Source: Clostridia bacterium
GTDB taxonomy: Bacteria > Bacillota > Clostridia > UBA1381
Direction of reading: 5' to 3'
Assembly: GCA_017551095.1 (NCBI GenBank)
Contig: JAFZMQ010000029.1
Location: 44,787 to 108,786, forward strand
Length of the DNA: 64,000 nucleotides
Shown: positions 61,255 to 64,000 of the stretch, one piece after another
Position numbering within the stretch: position 1 is the first letter of the stretch
Layout of the letters: every line of letters begins with the position of its first letter
Program-made: the position numbers and the translations under genes
The notes under the pieces: generated by a model
Database searches by the model: none
Told to the model about the DNA's origin: nothing
The model's input: the letters and a program-made list of their open reading frames with translations, nothing else

Positions 61255-61260
61255 AGAGAG

Positions 61261-61911
61261 ATGATTGAGATTTCGAAAAAGCAATCCTTTAAAACGGTAG
61301 CAAACGAAGGCGAAGCGGTGTATGTTGACAGAAAATCAAAATTCATAGCACATACCAAACCTGTCCAAAGCGAACAGGAAGCTCTTGATTTTTTGCAGGA
61401 GATGCGTTCACGGTACAGTGATGCGAGGCATAATGTTTATGCATATATAATAGCGGAAAATAATATTTCCCGATACTCAGACGACGGTGAGCCGGGCGGA
61501 ACGGCGGGTATGCCCGTTTTGGATATAATGAAAAAAGAGGGCATAGTAGATGCCGTAACAGTTGTTACAAGATATTTCGGCGGAACGCTTTTAGGTACGG
61601 GCGGACTTGTCCGTGCATATTCTACCGCCGCGGCGGAATCGGTAAAAAATGCAGGAAAAATAACAAAAATTCTGTGCGATTGCTATAAGGTTAGTACAGA
61701 GTATTCTCTTTTAGATAAAATACGGCACATTTTGAATATGAAGGGATATTATCTCACAAATATTGAATATTCAGAAAAGACAGAACTTTTTGTGTCTGTC
61801 AAAAAAGACGATTCCGAAACCTTTTTAAAGGATATTACAGAGGCATGTTCGGGCAGAGCAGAAATTACAAAAGAGGAAGAAAGATACATAGATATAAAAG
61901 AAGGAGAATAA
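61261..61911 (+). CDS. YigZ/IMPACT-family protein
   Basis: UPF0029 family, related to the eukaryotic translational regulator IMPACT; 216 residues. N-terminal IMPACT fold with AYIIAENNISRYSDDGEPGGTAG and VTRYFGGTLLGTGGLVRAYS, then a short DUF1949-type C-terminus. Starts 6 bp after hflX. Its stop codon is the start of repeat copy B. Confidence 0.92.
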   Translation: MIEISKKQSFKTVANEGEAVYVDRKSKFIAHTKPVQSEQEALDFLQEMRSRYSDARHNVYAYIIAENNISRYSDDGEPGGTAGMPVLDIMKKEGIVDAVTVVTRYFGGTLLGTGGLVRAYSTAAAESVKNAGKITKILCDCYKVSTEYSLLDKIRHILNMKGYYLTNIEYSEKTELFVSVKKDDSETFLKDITEACSGRAEITKEEERYIDIKEGE

Positions 61912-62016
61912 GTCTAAATAAAATTGCCCATCTCGCCACTTTTTGTTAGGGGCGGTACAATCGTACAGCACCGCTAACTGCAAAGCGGCAATATGAACAG
62001 TTTTCTTTTAGACTTA
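61909..62016 (+). repeat. Palindromic dispersed repeat, copy B (complete)
   Basis: 108 bp from the TAA stop of the yigZ-like gene. Begins TAAGTCTAAATAAAATTGCC, has inner GGGGCGGTAC and GTACAGCACCGC, and ends in TTTTAGACTTA, giving imperfect inverted ends with TAAGTCTAAA. Aligns along its full length with copy A (opposite strand) at 4411-4511. Confidence 0.8.
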
Positions 62017-62055
62017 GGCTTTGTGCCTTTGGCACGGAAAGGGATGATTATAAAT

Positions 62056-62667
62056 ATGAAAAAAGTATTAGTACTGATTTTGGCAGCATCTATGCTGATG
62101 CTGACGGGATGTGAACGGGTAGCAGACCTGGTAAGACCGGATGAGGCTGACAAGGAGGTAAGCAACCCCGTTGTAGAACCCGACAAAACGGAGCAAACAA
62201 CGCCCGAAACGGAAGAACCGAAAACGCGAATCGTGCTTTCAAAAACGCTTAATATGACTAATGAATGGACGATTATGGGCGATTACAGCATTCAGCTTAC
62301 CAAGAGCGGAAAAAAGGACAGAGTCATCTTGGCAACATCGGCAAGAAATGTAAACGGAGAAATGGAATGGGACGATTCGCAGTATTGGACACTTGCGGTG
62401 CTAACAGAAAAAGGGGCATATAATCTATACTATCAAAGATTGCAGGGCGTGGTATACGCTGAAATTAACGAGGCGTTTATAAGAGGTGTAGCGACGCCTG
62501 TAATAACTGTCTATGCGTTCAGCGGAACGGACAGAGATATAAGAAACTACACGTATAGCTATGAAGAAGACGCATTCATAGAAGACCAGATTTTCACAAC
62601 CAAGGTATTCTCCACAGGCGGAATAAATACTATTTATTCCACATTCCCGGAGTATAGGGCAAGATAA
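62056..62667 (+). CDS. Predicted lipoprotein
   Basis: Not recognised by family; 203 residues. Signal peptide with lipobox MLTGC at about residue 18, a Glu/Thr/Pro-rich linker, then about 130 residues with no known motif. The ATG at 62056 is used because it begins the signal peptide; in-frame starts upstream fall in the repeat. Precedes trxA by 11 bp. Confidence 0.75.
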   Translation: MKKVLVLILAASMLMLTGCERVADLVRPDEADKEVSNPVVEPDKTEQTTPETEEPKTRIVLSKTLNMTNEWTIMGDYSIQLTKSGKKDRVILATSARNVNGEMEWDDSQYWTLAVLTEKGAYNLYYQRLQGVVYAEINEAFIRGVATPVITVYAFSGTDRDIRNYTYSYEEDAFIEDQIFTTKVFSTGGINTIYSTFPEYRAR

Positions 62668-62678
62668 GAGGTGCAGGT

Positions 62679-62993
62679 ATGATTAAAAATTTAACTAAGG
62701 AATCTTTTGCGGAAGAAATAAGCGGCAATATGCCGGTAATGGTTGATTTCTGGGCAAGTTGGTGCGGTCCGTGCCGTATGCTCTCGCCTGTAATTGACGC
62801 TTTATCGGAGGAGTATGAAGGAAAAATAAATGTCGGCAAGGTAAATGTTGATGAACAGGGCGAATTGGCAATGAGGTTTGGCGTGGCATCAATACCGACA
62901 GTGATTATCTTTAAGGACGGAAATGAGATAAACAGGCTGGTCGGCGTACATGATGCGGACGATTACAGGGATGAAATTGATTCCATATTATGA
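62679..62993 (+). CDS. trxA: Thioredoxin
   Basis: Thiol-disulphide reductant, 104 residues, one thioredoxin fold. Active site WCGPC (about residues 28-32), cis-Pro in SIPTVIIF, and the opening VMVDFWASW. Overlaps the next gene by 4 bp. Thioredoxin reductase is not in the window. Confidence 0.96.
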   Translation: MIKNLTKESFAEEISGNMPVMVDFWASWCGPCRMLSPVIDALSEEYEGKINVGKVNVDEQGELAMRFGVASIPTVIIFKDGNEINRLVGVHDADDYRDEIDSIL

Positions 62994-63838
62994 AAAACAG
63001 AATAATAGAGATTGCAAAAGCAGAAAAAATTTCCGATATCGGTTTTTGCAGTATGTCCGACTATTATAAGGAAGCAGAAACATTGAAAAACCCCGCGGTT
63101 TTCAAAAAAAATGAGAGGGAAAAAGAGATTTTAAAAAATGCACGGACAGCGATTGTCTGTGCATTTAATTATTATGCGGACGAAAGAAAAGGCAATATTT
63201 CAAGGTATGTGCAGGGCGAGGATTATCACCTGACAGTTTTGCGGAAGCTGAAACCGATAGCAAAAGAGCTACAAAAAAACGGATTTTCTGCGGAAAGCTT
63301 TGCGGATACGGGTTTTTTGAATGAACGGCTTTTGGCGGCTAAAAGCGGCATTGCATTTATTGGAAAAAATCATATGGCAATAAGCGAAAAATTCGGAAGT
63401 TACATTTTTTTGGGATATGTGCTGACCGATTGCGTGATTGAAGCGGATAAAGAGAACAAAAAATCATGCCAAAATTGCGGTAAATGCGAAAAGGCATGTC
63501 CGCTCGGAGCGTTAAATGACGGATTTTGCGAAGCAAAATGCCTGTCATACATAACGCAGAAAAAGGGCGAATTGACAGAGGAAGAAGAAAGGGCAATAGT
63601 TAGAGCAAACACTGTATGGGGCTGTGACATTTGTCAGGAGGCGTGTCCTCATAATAAAAATGTGCCCGAAACTGAAATCACGGAATTTAAAGAAAATAGA
63701 ATTATAGAGTTGAAAATTGATGAGAATATCAGTAATAAAGAGTTTGAAAAAAGGTATAAAAACCGTGCATTTGCATGGCGGGGAAAGGCTGTTCTCATCA
63801 GAAATCAAAAAATAATAAAAAAATACAAAAAAAATTAA
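62990..63838 (+). CDS. queG: Epoxyqueuosine reductase-like iron-sulphur protein
   Basis: QueG family: reduces epoxyqueuosine to queuosine in tRNA using cobalamin and two [4Fe-4S] clusters. 282 residues, lacking the C-terminal HEAT-like part of the 370-residue enzymes. Catalytic Asp in DTGFLNER, then FIGKNHMAIS, and two cluster motifs CQNCGKCEKACPLGAL and CDICQEACPHN. The shorter length and isolated context leave some doubt about the substrate. Overlaps trxA by 4 bp. Confidence 0.82.
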   Translation: MKNRIIEIAKAEKISDIGFCSMSDYYKEAETLKNPAVFKKNEREKEILKNARTAIVCAFNYYADERKGNISRYVQGEDYHLTVLRKLKPIAKELQKNGFSAESFADTGFLNERLLAAKSGIAFIGKNHMAISEKFGSYIFLGYVLTDCVIEADKENKKSCQNCGKCEKACPLGALNDGFCEAKCLSYITQKKGELTEEEERAIVRANTVWGCDICQEACPHNKNVPETEITEFKENRIIELKIDENISNKEFEKRYKNRAFAWRGKAVLIRNQKIIKKYKKN

Positions 63839-63847
63839 AAAAAGTAC

Positions 63848-63876
63848 TTGACAACAGAAAAGTGATGTGGTAATAT
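63848..63876 (+). promoter_or_regulatory. Consensus-type promoter of a probable rRNA operon
   Basis: TTGACA, 17-bp spacer, TAATAT, ten bases beyond the queG-like stop codon. Confidence 0.75.
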
Positions 63877-64000
63877 GAGTAAGCTGTCCCTTTGAGAAGG
63901 GACGGAGTTGAACATTGAAAAATAAACAGTGCAGAGTTCTTGTCAGTGAATGAAAATTCACTAAAAAACAGAGTTTTTTATGACAGAAATTCGGAAACGA
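63877..64000 (+). other. Probable leader of a ribosomal RNA operon (partial)
   Basis: GTCCC / GGGAC hairpin, then the stretch GAACATTGAAAAATAAACAG, close to the GAACATTGAAAA element of Clostridial rRNA leaders and spacers. No gene is seen to the window end. The 16S rRNA would follow just beyond. Confidence 0.6.

Noticed and set aside
1..64000. CRISPR arrays, prophage or insertion-sequence transposases
   Set aside because: None seen: no regularly spaced direct repeats and no integrase or transposase gene.

Overview
The window is a stretch of a low- to medium-GC, spore-forming, strictly anaerobic member of the Clostridia (Firmicutes). The evidence is direct: a gerA germinant-receptor operon, spmA-spmB and spoIIE (sporulation); a HydABC-type [FeFe] hydrogenase and an NfnAB transhydrogenase (anaerobic redox balance); consensus sigma-A promoters with 17-bp spacers and strong purine-rich ribosome binding sites. 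No phage, transposase or CRISPR array was seen. Genus cannot be fixed from the sequence alone.

The window lies near the chromosome origin. dnaA and dnaN are at 35.7-38.3 kb (minus strand). The 229-bp gap between them carries a DnaA box followed by seven tandem DnaA-trio triplets, the layout of the Bacillus origin-unwinding module. parA-parB (20.1-21.7 kb) sit beside two perfect parS sites that flank gerAA, and a second DnaA-box cluster lies between serS and trmK (23.6-23.9 kb). The usual origin-proximal block rpmH-rnpA-yidD-yidC-jag is present but lies about 16 kb away (52.3-54.8 kb). Both parts of RNase P are here: rnpB RNA at 15.4-15.7 kb and rnpA at 54.3 kb. The right edge ends in what looks like a ribosomal RNA operon promoter and leader.

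Layout. 0-6.6 kb (minus): thyA-folA-HprK-like kinase, then ung-polA-coaE-lytic transglycosylase (nucleotide supply, repair, CoA). 6.7-7.7 kb (plus): spmAB. 7.8-11.4 kb (plus): pgk-tpiA-gpmI (lower glycolysis). 11.4-13 kb (minus): divergent Enzyme I. 13.1-15.4 kb (plus): nfnAB. 15.4-19.9 kb (minus): rnpB, then gerAA-gerAB-gerAC plus a 56-residue membrane protein. 20-26.7 kb (plus): parAB, coiled-coil protein, serS, trmK-nif3, rmuC. 26.8-31 kb (plus): hydCBA. 31-38.3 kb (minus): dnaA-dnaN-MBL hydrolase-hemZ-helicase loader-HisRS-like domain protein-Ppx. 38.5-43.1 kb: orphan ArsR regulator (plus), then hslO, cdaR, cdaA and htrA (minus). 43.2-47.3 kb (plus): XRE regulator, rpsF-ssb-rpsR, and an SLH/PstS-like/DUF3298 fusion. 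47.3-49.9 kb: two-gene XRE/Cys-rich switch, tRNA-Thr, yqeY-rpsU, hinT-nth. 50-51.6 kb (plus): tyrosine-kinase pair. 51.6-55.8 kb (minus): yebC, jag, yidC, yidD, rnpA, rpmH, a possible small RNA, a YfcE-type phosphodiesterase. 56-64 kb: spoIIE, aminotransferase-Lrp pair, hflX, yigZ, lipoprotein, thioredoxin, queG-like gene, rrn leader.

Less ordinary features: a roughly 105-bp palindromic repeat family whose three copies each begin at the stop codon of a gene; the split origin-like modules; a DnaA signature motif with His replaced by Arg; an Enzyme I with altered catalytic residues; a small two-helix protein at the end of the ger operon; and a candidate small RNA upstream of rpmH.
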